Positions 48,668 to 57,759 of a stretch of 64,000 nucleotides of DNA are shown here, piece by piece. Origin of the DNA: E44-bin88 sp050123275. GTDB taxonomy: Bacteria; Chloroflexota; Dehalococcoidia; Dehalococcoidales; BS750m-G39. The notes under the pieces were generated by a model that was not told the origin of the DNA, ran no database searches, and saw only the letters and a program-made list of their open reading frames with translations. The translations under genes and the position numbers were made by a program. Position 1 is the first letter of the stretch; each line of letters begins with the position of its first letter. The DNA is taken from the NCBI GenBank assembly GCA_050123275.1, contig JASFHK010000004.1:1-64000 (forward strand), written 5' to 3'.

Positions 48668-50911
48668 CTAATTCGCTTTCTTCTTCGCCCTCGTCGTTGT
48701 CTTCTTCTTAACGGTCTTTTTTGCCGTAGTCGTTTTCTTGGCCGTAGTCTTCCGGGTCGTGCGTTTGGCCTTCGGCTTCGGTGTGGCTTTGGTCTCCACT
48801 ATTTCAGCTTCGCCTTCGCCGCCGCCGATTTTGCCCTTGAAGGCGCACTTGGTGCACTTGGCCAGCTTGCCGCGATAAACGGTGAGCAGCCCGCCGCACT
48901 GGGGGCAGGGTTGGGGGATGGGCTTGAGGTTAACGGCGAAGGTGCATTCGGGGTAGTTGCTGCAGCCGTAGAAGGTGCGCTTTTTCTTGCTTTTCTTCTG
49001 CACGATGTCGCCGCCGCACTCGGGGCACTTGACGCCGACCTTGACCTGGAAGGACTTGGTGAATTTGCACTCGGGGTAGCCGCTACAGGCGAGGAACTTG
49101 CCGAAGCGCCCGAATTTGACCACCATAGGCCGCCCGCACTTGGGGCAGACCTCGTCGGTGCTTTCCTCCACCGTCACCTTTTCCATCTTCTCGGCGGCGC
49201 TGGTCAGGCTCTTCTCGAAGGGAGAGTAAAACTCCGCGATAACGGCCACCCAGTTCTTGTCCTCGTTAGCCACCTTGTCCAGCTCGTCCTCCATGTAGGC
49301 GGTGAAGTTGATGTCGAGGATGCCGGGGAAGTGCTTGGCGAGCAGGTCGTTGACGACAAAGCCGAGCTCGGTGGGCTTAAAGCGCCCCTCGTCCTTGGTG
49401 ACGTATTCTCTATCCTGAATGGTGGAAAGAATCGGGGCGTAGGTGCTGGGCCGCCCGATGCCCCACTGCTCCAGCATTTTAATCAGCGTCGCCTCGGTGA
49501 AGCGCGGCGGCGGCTTGGTGAAGTGCTGCTCTGGGAAAAGCTCGATCAGTTTCAGCTTGTCGCCCTTGGCCAGCGCGGGCAGCTTGGTGCTTGCCTCGTC
49601 CTCGGCTTCATCCTTGCTCTCGGTGTACAAGGCCATGAAGCCGGGGAAGGTGTTTACCGAGCTGGTCGCCCGCAGCAGATAGGTGTTGTCGGAAAGCGTG
49701 TGACGGGCCTGGATATCGACCGTGGTGTTATCGAAAGTGGCCGCCGCCATCTGGCTGGCAACCATCCTCTTCCAGATGAGCTGGTAGAGCTTGAACTGGG
49801 CGTTGCTCAAATAGGGCTTGATTTTTTCCGGCTCGCGGTGGATGCGGGTGGGGCGGATGGCTTCGTGCGCCTCCTGCGCCCCCTTGACGGCGCGGGTGAA
49901 GGCGCGGGCTTTGGCGGGCAGGTAGTTTTCGCCGTACTTGGCGGAGATGAACTCCCGCGTTTCGGCGACGGCCGAGCGCGCCACGCGCGTCGAGTCGGTA
50001 CGCATGTAGGTGATAAGACCCACCGTACCCTCTTTGCCGATGGGCAGACCTTCGTAAAGCTCCTGGGCGACGCTCATCGTCATCTTGGCCGAGAAGTGCA
50101 GCTTGCGCCAGGCTTCCTGTTGCATGGTGCTGGTGATGAAGGGTGGGGCGGGCTGGCGGGTGGCTTTCTTGGTGCCTACCTTGAAGACCTTGTAGCCGGC
50201 CTTTTCCAGTTGCTCCTGCAGCCTGGTGGCCTCCTCCTCGTTTTTAATCTCCAGCTTGGTGCCGTCGGCGAGCCCGATGAGCATTGCCCGGAAGGTCTTT
50301 TTACCAGCCGCCTTGGCCAGCTCGGCCTCGATAGACCAGTATTCCTCGGGGACGAATTTCTCGATTTCGCGCTCGCGGTCGACGACGATTTTTACCGCCA
50401 CCGACTGCACCCGGCCCGCCGATAAACCCCGCCTCACCTTCTGCCAGAGCAAGGGGCTGATTTTGTAGCCGACCAGCCGGTCCAAAATGCGCCGCGCCTG
50501 CTGGGCGTTGACCAGCTGCATGTTGATGTCGTGCGGTTGCTCGAAGGCGCGCTGGATGGCTTCCTTGGTGATTTCGTGGAAGACGACGCGGCGGTAGGGA
50601 ATCTTATTGCTCTTGGTCACCTCCTGCAGATGCCAGGAGATAGCCTCCCCCTCGCGGTCGGGGTCGGTGGCCAGGTAAACGGCGGAAGCCGTCTTGGCCG
50701 CTTTTTTGAGCTCGTTGACCACCTTGGTCTTGGCGCGGGGGATGACGTATTTGGGGGCAAAGTCCGCCTCGGGGTCCACCCCCAGCTGGCTCTTGGGCAG
50801 GTCGCGGACGTGCCCCATGGATGCCTTGAGGCTGTAGCTGCTGCCCAGCAGCTTGCTCAGTGTTCGCGCCTTGGCCGGCGACTCAACAATAACCAGTTTC
50901 TTACTTGACAT
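48668..50911 (-). CDS. topA: DNA topoisomerase I
   Basis: A 747-residue type IA topoisomerase, relaxing negative supercoils. The Toprim domain has Glu10 and the acidic set Asp83, Asp85, Glu87 (ATDPDREGE). The catalytic Tyr302 lies in ITYMRTDSTR. Three C-terminal zinc fingers follow: CPKCGRP..CSGYPEC, CPECGGD..CSNYPEC and CPQCGG..CTKC. A Lys/Thr-rich tail of about 45 residues ends the protein. Length is normal. It follows dprA by 3 bp, as in many bacteria. Confidence 0.97.
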   Translation of the reverse strand: MSSKKLVIVESPAKARTLSKLLGSSYSLKASMGHVRDLPKSQLGVDPEADFAPKYVIPRAKTKVVNELKKAAKTASAVYLATDPDREGEAISWHLQEVTKSNKIPYRRVVFHEITKEAIQRAFEQPHDINMQLVNAQQARRILDRLVGYKISPLLWQKVRRGLSAGRVQSVAVKIVVDREREIEKFVPEEYWSIEAELAKAAGKKTFRAMLIGLADGTKLEIKNEEEATRLQEQLEKAGYKVFKVGTKKATRQPAPPFITSTMQQEAWRKLHFSAKMTMSVAQELYEGLPIGKEGTVGLITYMRTDSTRVARSAVAETREFISAKYGENYLPAKARAFTRAVKGAQEAHEAIRPTRIHREPEKIKPYLSNAQFKLYQLIWKRMVASQMAAATFDNTTVDIQARHTLSDNTYLLRATSSVNTFPGFMALYTESKDEAEDEASTKLPALAKGDKLKLIELFPEQHFTKPPPRFTEATLIKMLEQWGIGRPSTYAPILSTIQDREYVTKDEGRFKPTELGFVVNDLLAKHFPGILDINFTAYMEDELDKVANEDKNWVAVIAEFYSPFEKSLTSAAEKMEKVTVEESTDEVCPKCGRPMVVKFGRFGKFLACSGYPECKFTKSFQVKVGVKCPECGGDIVQKKSKKKRTFYGCSNYPECTFAVNLKPIPQPCPQCGGLLTVYRGKLAKCTKCAFKGKIGGGEGEAEIVETKATPKPKAKRTTRKTTAKKTTTAKKTVKKKTTTRAKKKAN

Positions 50912-50914
50912 AAA

Positions 50915-52036
50915 TCAATCTACCTTTACTTTATAGACCTCTCTCACTTCCCGCGAGAGGATATAGTTCATCGTGCCCACCTGCCGCACCATCCCTTTCA
51001 GTTCCATCATCGCCAGCGTGCTGCTCACGGTGGCGATGGGCAGGCCGCTGCCGCGGCAGACCTCGTCGATGTGGGCCGGCTCGGCGCTCAACTGCTTGAG
51101 CAGCAATGTCTCGGTGTCGGAGGCGGGGATAGTCTCCTTGAGCTCCATCTGGTGCGCCACCGCCCTTAAATTAAGCTCTTCCAAAATGTCGGTGTAATCG
51201 CGCACCAGCTTGGCGCCGTCCTGGATGAGGCGGTTGGTCTCGCGGCTGCTCAGGGAAAAGATACTGCCCGGCACGGCGAAGACCTCCCGGTTTTGCTCCA
51301 TAGCCCTTTCCGCCGTAATCAGGGCGCCGCTGCCCTCGCCGGCCTCGACCACCAGTACTCCCAGGCTCAAGCCGCTCATAATCCGGTTGCGCAGTGGGAA
51401 GTTCTCCCGCCTCGGCTCGGCGCCTAGGGGAAACTCGCTGATAAGCGCCCCGTTTTCGGCGACGCTCTGCGCCAGCGAGGCGTTCTCGGCGGGGTAGATA
51501 ACGTCCAGACCGCAGCCGAAGACGGCAATCGTTCTTCCGCCCGCGTCCAAGGCGCTGCGGTGGGCGATGGAATCAATGCCCCGGGCCAGGCCGCTGACGA
51601 TGGTGATTTTATTGCGCGCCAGGTCGGCGACAATCTCCTCGGTGGTCTGGCGGCCGTAGACGGTGGTCTTGCGGGTGCCCACCACCGCCAGGCACCATTC
51701 GTCCTGGGGGAGCAGGGAACCCTTGACATAAAGTATGGGCGGATAGTCGTAAATCTCCTTGAGGCGGGTGGGGTAGCCCTCGTCGTTAAAGGTGAAGGCG
51801 GTTACCCCGTGGCGTTCCAACTTTTCCATCTCGGCGTCGAGAGAGATTTTGGGGCGCCAGTCGGCGACGGTCCTGGCCGAGCCTTTGTCCAAGCCGGCGC
51901 TAACGAGTTCGGCGGGGTCGGCACGCCAGGCGGCTGCCATGGTCTCGAAGTGATTGGCCAGGCGGGAAAGCTTGACCCGTCCGATGCGGGGGATGAGGCT
52001 GAAGCCGACCCAGTATTTGAGGTCTTTGTCGTCCAT
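50915..52036 (-). CDS. dprA: DNA processing protein DprA
   Basis: A 373-residue DprA, which protects incoming single-stranded DNA and loads RecA. The start at 52036 (MDDKDLKYWVGF) is chosen because it begins the N-terminal SAM domain; the longer frame adds 13 residues. The Rossmann part has SGLARGIDSIAH and VFGCGLDVIYP. A winged-helix domain closes the protein (about 300-370). No ribosome site is obvious. Other competence genes are not in this window. Confidence 0.94.
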   Translation of the reverse strand: MDDKDLKYWVGFSLIPRIGRVKLSRLANHFETMAAAWRADPAELVSAGLDKGSARTVADWRPKISLDAEMEKLERHGVTAFTFNDEGYPTRLKEIYDYPPILYVKGSLLPQDEWCLAVVGTRKTTVYGRQTTEEIVADLARNKITIVSGLARGIDSIAHRSALDAGGRTIAVFGCGLDVIYPAENASLAQSVAENGALISEFPLGAEPRRENFPLRNRIMSGLSLGVLVVEAGEGSGALITAERAMEQNREVFAVPGSIFSLSSRETNRLIQDGAKLVRDYTDILEELNLRAVAHQMELKETIPASDTETLLLKQLSAEPAHIDEVCRGSGLPIATVSSTLAMMELKGMVRQVGTMNYILSREVREVYKVKVD

Positions 52037-52075
52037 TTTCAAGGCAATTCTAACACAGGGGTAAAGCAGTGGCAA

Positions 52076-52105
52076 TTGAGCCTTTTGGTCGTTTTGGACT
52101 ATAAT
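52076..52105 (+). promoter_or_regulatory. Promoter of the GNAT/acyl-CoA synthetase gene
   Basis: TTGAGC (52076-52081), 18-bp spacer, TATAAT (52100-52105), in the divergent gap with dprA. The leader is about 25 nt and holds GGAGG 14 nt before the ATG. Confidence 0.6.
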
Positions 52106-52136
52106 CAGTTATGGAATGGAGGATTGATAAAGAGAA

Positions 52137-54848
52137 ATGATTCCCGAAGAAGAGAGAAACTACCCCGCCCACTATGAGACCGAAGTTGTTCTGAAAGACG
52201 GCTCCAGGATTTTGCTCCGTCCCATAAAGACCGACGACACCGAGCGCTGGCTGGCTTTTATCCAGCAGCTCAGCGACCGTACCAAATACCTGCGTTTCCA
52301 CCACGTGCCCGAGGCGATGAATATCGACGACGCCATCCGTTATTGCACGGTGGACTATGTCGATACCTTCGCCTTCGTCGCCGAGGTTATCCGGGAACGG
52401 CAGAAGGACATCGTCGCCATCGGGCGCTACTACCGCCTGCCCGATAAGCAATCGGCCGAGGTGGCCTTCGTTATCGACGATATCTATCAGGGCAAGGGCA
52501 TCGGCACCAAGCTCATGGAATGGCTGGCTAACGTCGCCCGCGAGAACGACATCACTACCTTCAAGGCCGGGGTTCTGGCCGAGAACGACCAGATGATGGA
52601 AGTCTTTTTGGACTACGGCTTTCACATTACCAGCGACCTTAGCGAAGGCGAATACTACATAAGCTTCCCTATCGCCCGCACCAAGCGGGTGGCCAGGAAA
52701 GAGGAGGAGCGAGAGCTGATATCGACTATGGCCTCGCTGCGCTCCGTGCTGGCCCCGCGCTCGGTGGCGGTGATCGGCGCTTCCCGTAACGAAGGCACGC
52801 TGGGGAAGCTCGTTCTCCAGTCGCTGTTAAAAGGGCGCTTTTCGGGCGTGGTCTATCCGGTTAACCCCAACACCGACGTCATCATGTCCATCAAGACCTA
52901 TCCTTCCGTGCTCGACATACCCGGGCCCGTCGATTTGGCCGTTATCCTGGTGCCGGCGCCGCTGGTGGCCAGGGTAACCGACGAGTGCGGGCGCAAGGGA
53001 GTGCGCGCCGTCATCGTTATCTCCGACGGCTTCAAGGAGAGGGGCGAGGAAGGGGCGGCCCGGGAAAGGGAGCTGCGCGATATCGCCCTGGGGCACGGCA
53101 TGAGAGTGGTGGGCCCCAACTGCATGGGGGTGATTAACACCGACCCCGCCGTCAATATGAACGCCACCTTCTCGCGCATCTATCCGCCGCAGGGGAACGT
53201 CGCCTTCCTTTCCCAGAGCGGCGCCATGGGGCTGGTCATCCTGGAGTATGCCGGCAACGTCAACATGGGCATCTCCACCTTCGTCAGCGTCGGCAACCGC
53301 GTCGATATCTCGGCCAACGATCTTTTGCAATACTGGGGGCAGGACCCGGCGACCAAGGTCATCCTGCTTTACCTGGAATCTTTCGGCAGCCCGCGCCGCT
53401 TCAGCCGCCTGGCCCGCAAGGTGTCGGCCACCAAGCCGATACTGGCTGTCAAGAGCGGCAGCACGCCCGCCGGTTCCAGGGCGGCGATGTCCCACACCGG
53501 GGCGCTGGCTACCCCCGAGATAGTCTCCGACGCCCTCTTCCGCGAGGCGGGAATCATCCGGGTGCACTCGGTATCCGAGCTTTTCGACGTGGCCACCCTG
53601 CTCTCTAACCAGCCGGCGCCCAAGGGCAGGAGGCTGGCCATCGTCACCAGCGGCGGCGGGCCGGGCATAATCGCCGCCGACTCTTGCCTGCAGCACGGGC
53701 TGGAGTTGCCCGATCTTTCTAAAGAAACGGTAGAGACGTTAAAGCCGCTGGTCAGGCCGGGTATACCCCTGCATAACCCCATCGACCTGACGGCGGGCGC
53801 CGACTCCCAGGATTTCGAAAACGTGCTCAAGGTGCTGGCCCAGGACAAGGGCTTCGACGCTGTGTTGACCATATTTATCCCGCCCACCATAGTCGAGCCG
53901 GAGGCTACCGAGAACGCCATAAGGCAGGTGATTCCGACCTATCACCGCCACCGCAAGACGCTGGTGTCCTGTTTCATGGGGCAGCGGGGCGTGCGGGGTA
54001 AGCTGGGCGTCAGGGGGCGCTTCGTGCCCTCCTACCGTTTCCCCGACGATGCCATCTCGGCGCTGGCCAAGGCGGTCGAGTACGAGGAATTGAGGCGGAA
54101 GCCGAAGGGTAAAGTGCCCGCTTTCAAGGGGATTAAGCGGGAGCGGGCGCATCAGTTGGTGGAGAAAGTGCTCACGGGCAGCACCACCCGCCCATTGTGG
54201 CTCTCGCCGGAGCAGATAACGGAACTGCTCGGCTGCTACGGCATACGCACCACCCAAACCCTGACGGCGGCTGGCGCCGATGAAGCCGCGGAGATGGCGG
54301 CCAAGCTGGGCTTCCCGGTGGTGGTCAAGCTCAACTCGCCGACGATATCGCACAAGACCGATGTCGGCGGGGTTATCCTGGACCTGAAATCTAAAGCCGA
54401 CGTCAAAAAGGCTTTCCATACTATCGAGGAGAGCCTGGAAAAGATAGGCCGCCGTAAGGAAATGACCGGGGTCACCGTCCAGCCCATGATAGGCAGCGGT
54501 GTGGAGGCCCTCATCGGTATCACCCAGGACCCGAACTTCGGGCCTTTGATAATGTTCGGGCTGGGCGGGATATACGCCGAGCTGTTCAAGGACGTGGCTC
54601 TCAAGTTGCACCCGCTTACCGACGTGGACGCCAGGGAGCTGGTCGGCTCGATTAAGACGGCCAAGGTGCTTCAGGGTTACCGCGGCGCGCCCTCCAGCGA
54701 CACCAAGGCTCTGGAGGAGCTTTTGCTCAGGGTTTCGGCCATGGTCGAGGATATACCCCAGATTGCCGAGCTCGACCTGAACCCGGTCAAGGTGATGCCG
54801 CAGGGCGAGGGCTACTGGGTGGTGGACGCCCGCGTTACCGTCAAATAG
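52137..54848 (+). CDS. GNAT acetyltransferase fused to ADP-forming acyl-CoA synthetase
   Basis: A 903-residue Pat-like protein. Residues 10-180 form a GNAT domain with the acetyl-CoA loop YQGKGIG (117-123). Residues 195-660 are the CoA-binding and ligase parts of NDP-forming acyl-CoA synthetases (VIGASRNEGTLGK; FLSQSGAMG). Residues 680-903 form the ATP-grasp domain. The phospho-histidine position is present as His453 in SHTGALAT, so the synthetase half may be active, unlike regulatory Pat proteins in which it is lost. The N-terminal GNAT order is as in actinobacterial versions. It may acetylate protein lysines or make acyl-CoA. Confidence 0.88.
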   Translation: MIPEEERNYPAHYETEVVLKDGSRILLRPIKTDDTERWLAFIQQLSDRTKYLRFHHVPEAMNIDDAIRYCTVDYVDTFAFVAEVIRERQKDIVAIGRYYRLPDKQSAEVAFVIDDIYQGKGIGTKLMEWLANVARENDITTFKAGVLAENDQMMEVFLDYGFHITSDLSEGEYYISFPIARTKRVARKEEERELISTMASLRSVLAPRSVAVIGASRNEGTLGKLVLQSLLKGRFSGVVYPVNPNTDVIMSIKTYPSVLDIPGPVDLAVILVPAPLVARVTDECGRKGVRAVIVISDGFKERGEEGAARERELRDIALGHGMRVVGPNCMGVINTDPAVNMNATFSRIYPPQGNVAFLSQSGAMGLVILEYAGNVNMGISTFVSVGNRVDISANDLLQYWGQDPATKVILLYLESFGSPRRFSRLARKVSATKPILAVKSGSTPAGSRAAMSHTGALATPEIVSDALFREAGIIRVHSVSELFDVATLLSNQPAPKGRRLAIVTSGGGPGIIAADSCLQHGLELPDLSKETVETLKPLVRPGIPLHNPIDLTAGADSQDFENVLKVLAQDKGFDAVLTIFIPPTIVEPEATENAIRQVIPTYHRHRKTLVSCFMGQRGVRGKLGVRGRFVPSYRFPDDAISALAKAVEYEELRRKPKGKVPAFKGIKRERAHQLVEKVLTGSTTRPLWLSPEQITELLGCYGIRTTQTLTAAGADEAAEMAAKLGFPVVVKLNSPTISHKTDVGGVILDLKSKADVKKAFHTIEESLEKIGRRKEMTGVTVQPMIGSGVEALIGITQDPNFGPLIMFGLGGIYAELFKDVALKLHPLTDVDARELVGSIKTAKVLQGYRGAPSSDTKALEELLLRVSAMVEDIPQIAELDLNPVKVMPQGEGYWVVDARVTVK

Positions 54849-54864
54849 ATTTCGGACGGGCGCG

Positions 54865-56031
54865 TCAGTCGCGGTTTCTCAACAGGAAGAAGGTGCAAAC
54901 CAGCGCTGTCCCCGCCATCACCGCCCCGGCCACGGTGAAGCTGGTGGCGAAGCCATATTTATCGGCAATGAAGCCCAGCACCGGCGCGCTTAAGCCGATG
55001 CCGCCCCGGCTGGCGAAATAGTAAACGCCCAGTATCGTGGAGCGGTAGCGCGCGGGGGCGCGGCTGATAATTTGCAGCTCGGTGACGGGCATGGAGAGAT
55101 ACATGCACATGCCGAGCAGGAGCAGCACCAGCCAGATGCTCCAGCCCAGAGAGGCGAACTGGAGCAGGTAGATGGCCGGGCCGGCGATGAGGCCGGCCGT
55201 GATGATAACCGGCTTGGTGCCCAGCCTGTCGGAGAGATAGCCGCCGGCGGGGCCCGCCCAGAGCCCGGCGAAGTGGAAAAGCGAGAAGAGAAAAGCGCCG
55301 GTGTCGGCGCTGGCGTTGAGGTTGTCCACGGCGTAGAGCGCGATGTAATAGGTCACCCCCATGAGCAGCATCTGGAGAGCCACCCCCAGACCGATGTAGG
55401 GTATCAGGCTGCGCACGCTGCTGTGGGCTTCGCTTTCCTCGGGTTCGGAGTTGTTGGCTACCAGCGGGGCTTTGGGAGCGTAGCCGCGCCGGGTGAGGAC
55501 GACAAAGAGCACGATACCGATAATGAAGACGGGTATGGCCATGCTGACCACCGTCCAGCGCCAGCTGAGCGTCTGGAAGAGGGCGGCGGCGATGAGCGGA
55601 GTCAGGAAAAAGCTGGCCGTGCCGCCTATCTGGTGCAAACCCAGGGCGCTGCCCCGGTCTCTTTTGTCCACCAGCGTCGAGACCAGTGGGGAGGCGGCGG
55701 GGTGATAGCCCCCGCCCATTATGCCCAGCATGACCATAAAGACAACCATCAGGATATAGCCGGGGGCAAGGCCGGCCAGTATGGAGAATAGCGCCGCCCC
55801 GGAGATGCCCATCAGAATCATGAGGCGGGGGCCGAGGCGGTCGGAGAGCCAGCCCGAGGGCAGGTGGCTGACGCCGTAGCTGATGTTGTAGGCGGACATT
55901 ATCCAGCCGACCTGATTATAGTCGAGGGAAAATTCGTCGCGGATGAAGGGGGTGAGGGGTTGGAAAATGGCCGCCGTAAAGTGGTGGCTGAAATGGGCCA
56001 GCATGAAAAGGGGCAAAAGCCCCGAAATCAT
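54865..56031 (-). CDS. MFS transporter, Fsr-like
   Basis: A 388-residue major facilitator with about twelve transmembrane segments and the GWLSDRLGPR signature after helix 2. The opening LAHFSHHFTAAIFQPLTPF and the GGGYHPAASPLVS segment resemble the fosmidomycin-resistance (Fsr) group of exporters. The substrate is unknown. It is convergent with the acyl-CoA synthetase gene and lies next to the two tRNA-Ser genes. Confidence 0.88.
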   Translation of the reverse strand: MISGLLPLFMLAHFSHHFTAAIFQPLTPFIRDEFSLDYNQVGWIMSAYNISYGVSHLPSGWLSDRLGPRLMILMGISGAALFSILAGLAPGYILMVVFMVMLGIMGGGYHPAASPLVSTLVDKRDRGSALGLHQIGGTASFFLTPLIAAALFQTLSWRWTVVSMAIPVFIIGIVLFVVLTRRGYAPKAPLVANNSEPEESEAHSSVRSLIPYIGLGVALQMLLMGVTYYIALYAVDNLNASADTGAFLFSLFHFAGLWAGPAGGYLSDRLGTKPVIITAGLIAGPAIYLLQFASLGWSIWLVLLLLGMCMYLSMPVTELQIISRAPARYRSTILGVYYFASRGGIGLSAPVLGFIADKYGFATSFTVAGAVMAGTALVCTFFLLRNRD

Positions 56032-56093
56032 GGAGAGGAATCTCGGCTTCTTGATGACAGTTTCTTTCTCCGCTTATTCGGTCTAGATGAGTA

Positions 56094-56183
<90 letters not shown>

Positions 56184-56194
56184 GTTATAGTTTA

Positions 56195-56285
56195 TGGCGG
56201 AGAGGGTGGGATTCGAACCCACGCTCCGGAATAACCGGAGACCGCTTTTCGAGAGCGGCACCATAAACCACTCGGACACCTCTCC
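56195..56285 (-). tRNA. tRNA-Ser (anticodon CGA)
   Basis: A 91-nt tRNA, 11 bp from the GGA isoacceptor. The same acceptor stem and encoded CCA. The anticodon arm is CCGCT-CTCGAAA-AGCGG. Variable arm CTCCGG-TTATT-CCGGAG. The 5' end faces the restriction-modification island. Confidence 0.96.
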
Positions 56286-56398
56286 ATATAGCTTTCCGAT
56301 TATACCAAAAGTTGTGGCTGGGGCAAAGTCGTTGGTGCATTGTTGGAGGGGGGATTACTTATGAAGGCACGTTTTGTGCATTTAAACTAAGAACTTCT

Positions 56399-56827
56399 TT
56401 AGGTGTGCCTATGTTGAAATTTATACACCTGGGATTTTATACGGTTCACAACATCGTCAAGATTTTTGGCTATCTGAACGTCGGTGAACCTCATTACAGT
56501 GTATCCCATGTCTTCTAGCAAATGGGTGTTCCTCTTGTCCCTATCGACATTCTTTTGGATTTTTTGTTGCCAGTAGGGAGGCATTTTCAGTAACCGCTCA
56601 AGGGACAGCTTTTTGCCATGCCAGAAGGCACCATCTATAAAAACTATAACTTTTGCTCGTGTGAAGACAATATCAGGCCGTCCGGGAAGCGGCTTAAAGT
56701 CTTTGCGGTATCGTAGTCCATCGGCCCAGAGTTTCTTTCGAAGGGCAATTTCAGGGGCAGTGTCCTTGCTTTTTATTCTGGACATTACCCAACTACGTTT
56801 TTCTGGTGGGTATGTGTCCTGAGTCAT
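56399..56827 (-). CDS. vsr: Very short patch repair endonuclease Vsr
   Basis: A 142-residue Vsr. It nicks beside T in T:G mismatches that arise by deamination of 5-methylcytosine. The start motif MSRIKSKDTAPE, the catalytic Asp52 (RPDIVF) and the FIDGAFWHG block with His70 are present, and the late WQQKIQKNVDRD follows the family. It is the last gene of an AT-rich island with dcm-type methyltransferase and restriction genes, 2 bp after the latter. Its presence supports a C5-methyltransferase next door. Confidence 0.95.
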   Translation of the reverse strand: MTQDTYPPEKRSWVMSRIKSKDTAPEIALRKKLWADGLRYRKDFKPLPGRPDIVFTRAKVIVFIDGAFWHGKKLSLERLLKMPPYWQQKIQKNVDRDKRNTHLLEDMGYTVMRFTDVQIAKNLDDVVNRIKSQVYKFQHRHT

Positions 56828-56829
56828 AG

Positions 56830-57759
56830 CTAGCTAAGTTTTATCTGCAGCATTCCGTAGTCAGTTTCGCATTCTTCGACTATTTTGTTATATTTCCGAA
56901 TTAGTTCAACAACAGTAGTGTCGCGCTTATCAGGTAAAAATCTACTTATTTCATAGATATTCATGGCAATAAATTGTTCAATGTCAAAAAAGTCCACTCT
57001 GCCTTCTATACCGAGCGGTTTTGCTAAGCTTTGTCCTGAAACAACGCCTACCGCCGATGTAACTATTATCGGCTTCAGATGGGAATTCAAATTGTCAGCG
57101 CACTTTCTTAGCAGCATTTCAGTTGGAGTAGCGGTCACATGAATAACTACGTCGCCAATAATGAAGTCTCCGGCTCGTGCATTGGCTTCATCTTTAACTG
57201 AAAAGCCACACGACTGTATTTGGTTATCCGGTAGAGCCAAAGTTAGCTTAGCGCCAACAAGATGCTGCATTAAAGCGCCTTGGAACATGGTTCCTTGGTT
57301 TTCGCGTTGTCTAGCCTCAGCTTGGTTGAGCAAGTCGCGAACAACGTAGGCAATCGATTTTGATGGGTCAGCACGGAACTTGAACGGCCTGCCAGCAAAA
57401 AACTCCTTTACGCGGTCTACCCACCAGCTTTCAACGAAAGGCAGATCTATAACTGAAATTTCGTTCTGCTGGTTAAGGAATTTAACATATTTCTCCATCA
57501 AAGCGAGACTGCCGCGACTAGTGCGACCGCCTTCTGCCGCTAATATTTGGGTTACTCCATGCTCATTAAGTATTTTTTGCACGGAGCTTCTACCGAGACC
57601 TTTGACTTGGCCTTGCCCTTCGGTTTTCATAGTTCTTGAATCTAGCGGGAGTCCTTTGTCTCTGGCCTCGCGAGTTACGACAAGTACTACGGACAGATCA
57701 CCTTTGCCGCTAACGTATTGCTTCTTGAATTTTTGTAAAGACTCTTGGATTGTCGGCAT
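56830..57759 (-). CDS. Restriction endonuclease-like DUF4928 protein
   Basis: A 309-residue protein with no signal or membrane span. It resembles the DUF4928 family, which is found beside cytosine methyltransferases. A candidate nuclease core lies around 160-215, including MQHLVGAK and the strand pair AGDFIIGDVVIHVTATP with acidic residues at 198 and 203. It is therefore the probable type II restriction enzyme. It overlaps the methyltransferase gene by 50 bp, more than usual. AT-rich. The site is unknown. Confidence 0.75.
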   Translation of the reverse strand: MPTIQESLQKFKKQYVSGKGDLSVVLVVTREARDKGLPLDSRTMKTEGQGQVKGLGRSSVQKILNEHGVTQILAAEGGRTSRGSLALMEKYVKFLNQQNEISVIDLPFVESWWVDRVKEFFAGRPFKFRADPSKSIAYVVRDLLNQAEARQRENQGTMFQGALMQHLVGAKLTLALPDNQIQSCGFSVKDEANARAGDFIIGDVVIHVTATPTEMLLRKCADNLNSHLKPIIVTSAVGVVSGQSLAKPLGIEGRVDFFDIEQFIAMNIYEISRFLPDKRDTTVVELIRKYNKIVEECETDYGMLQIKLS

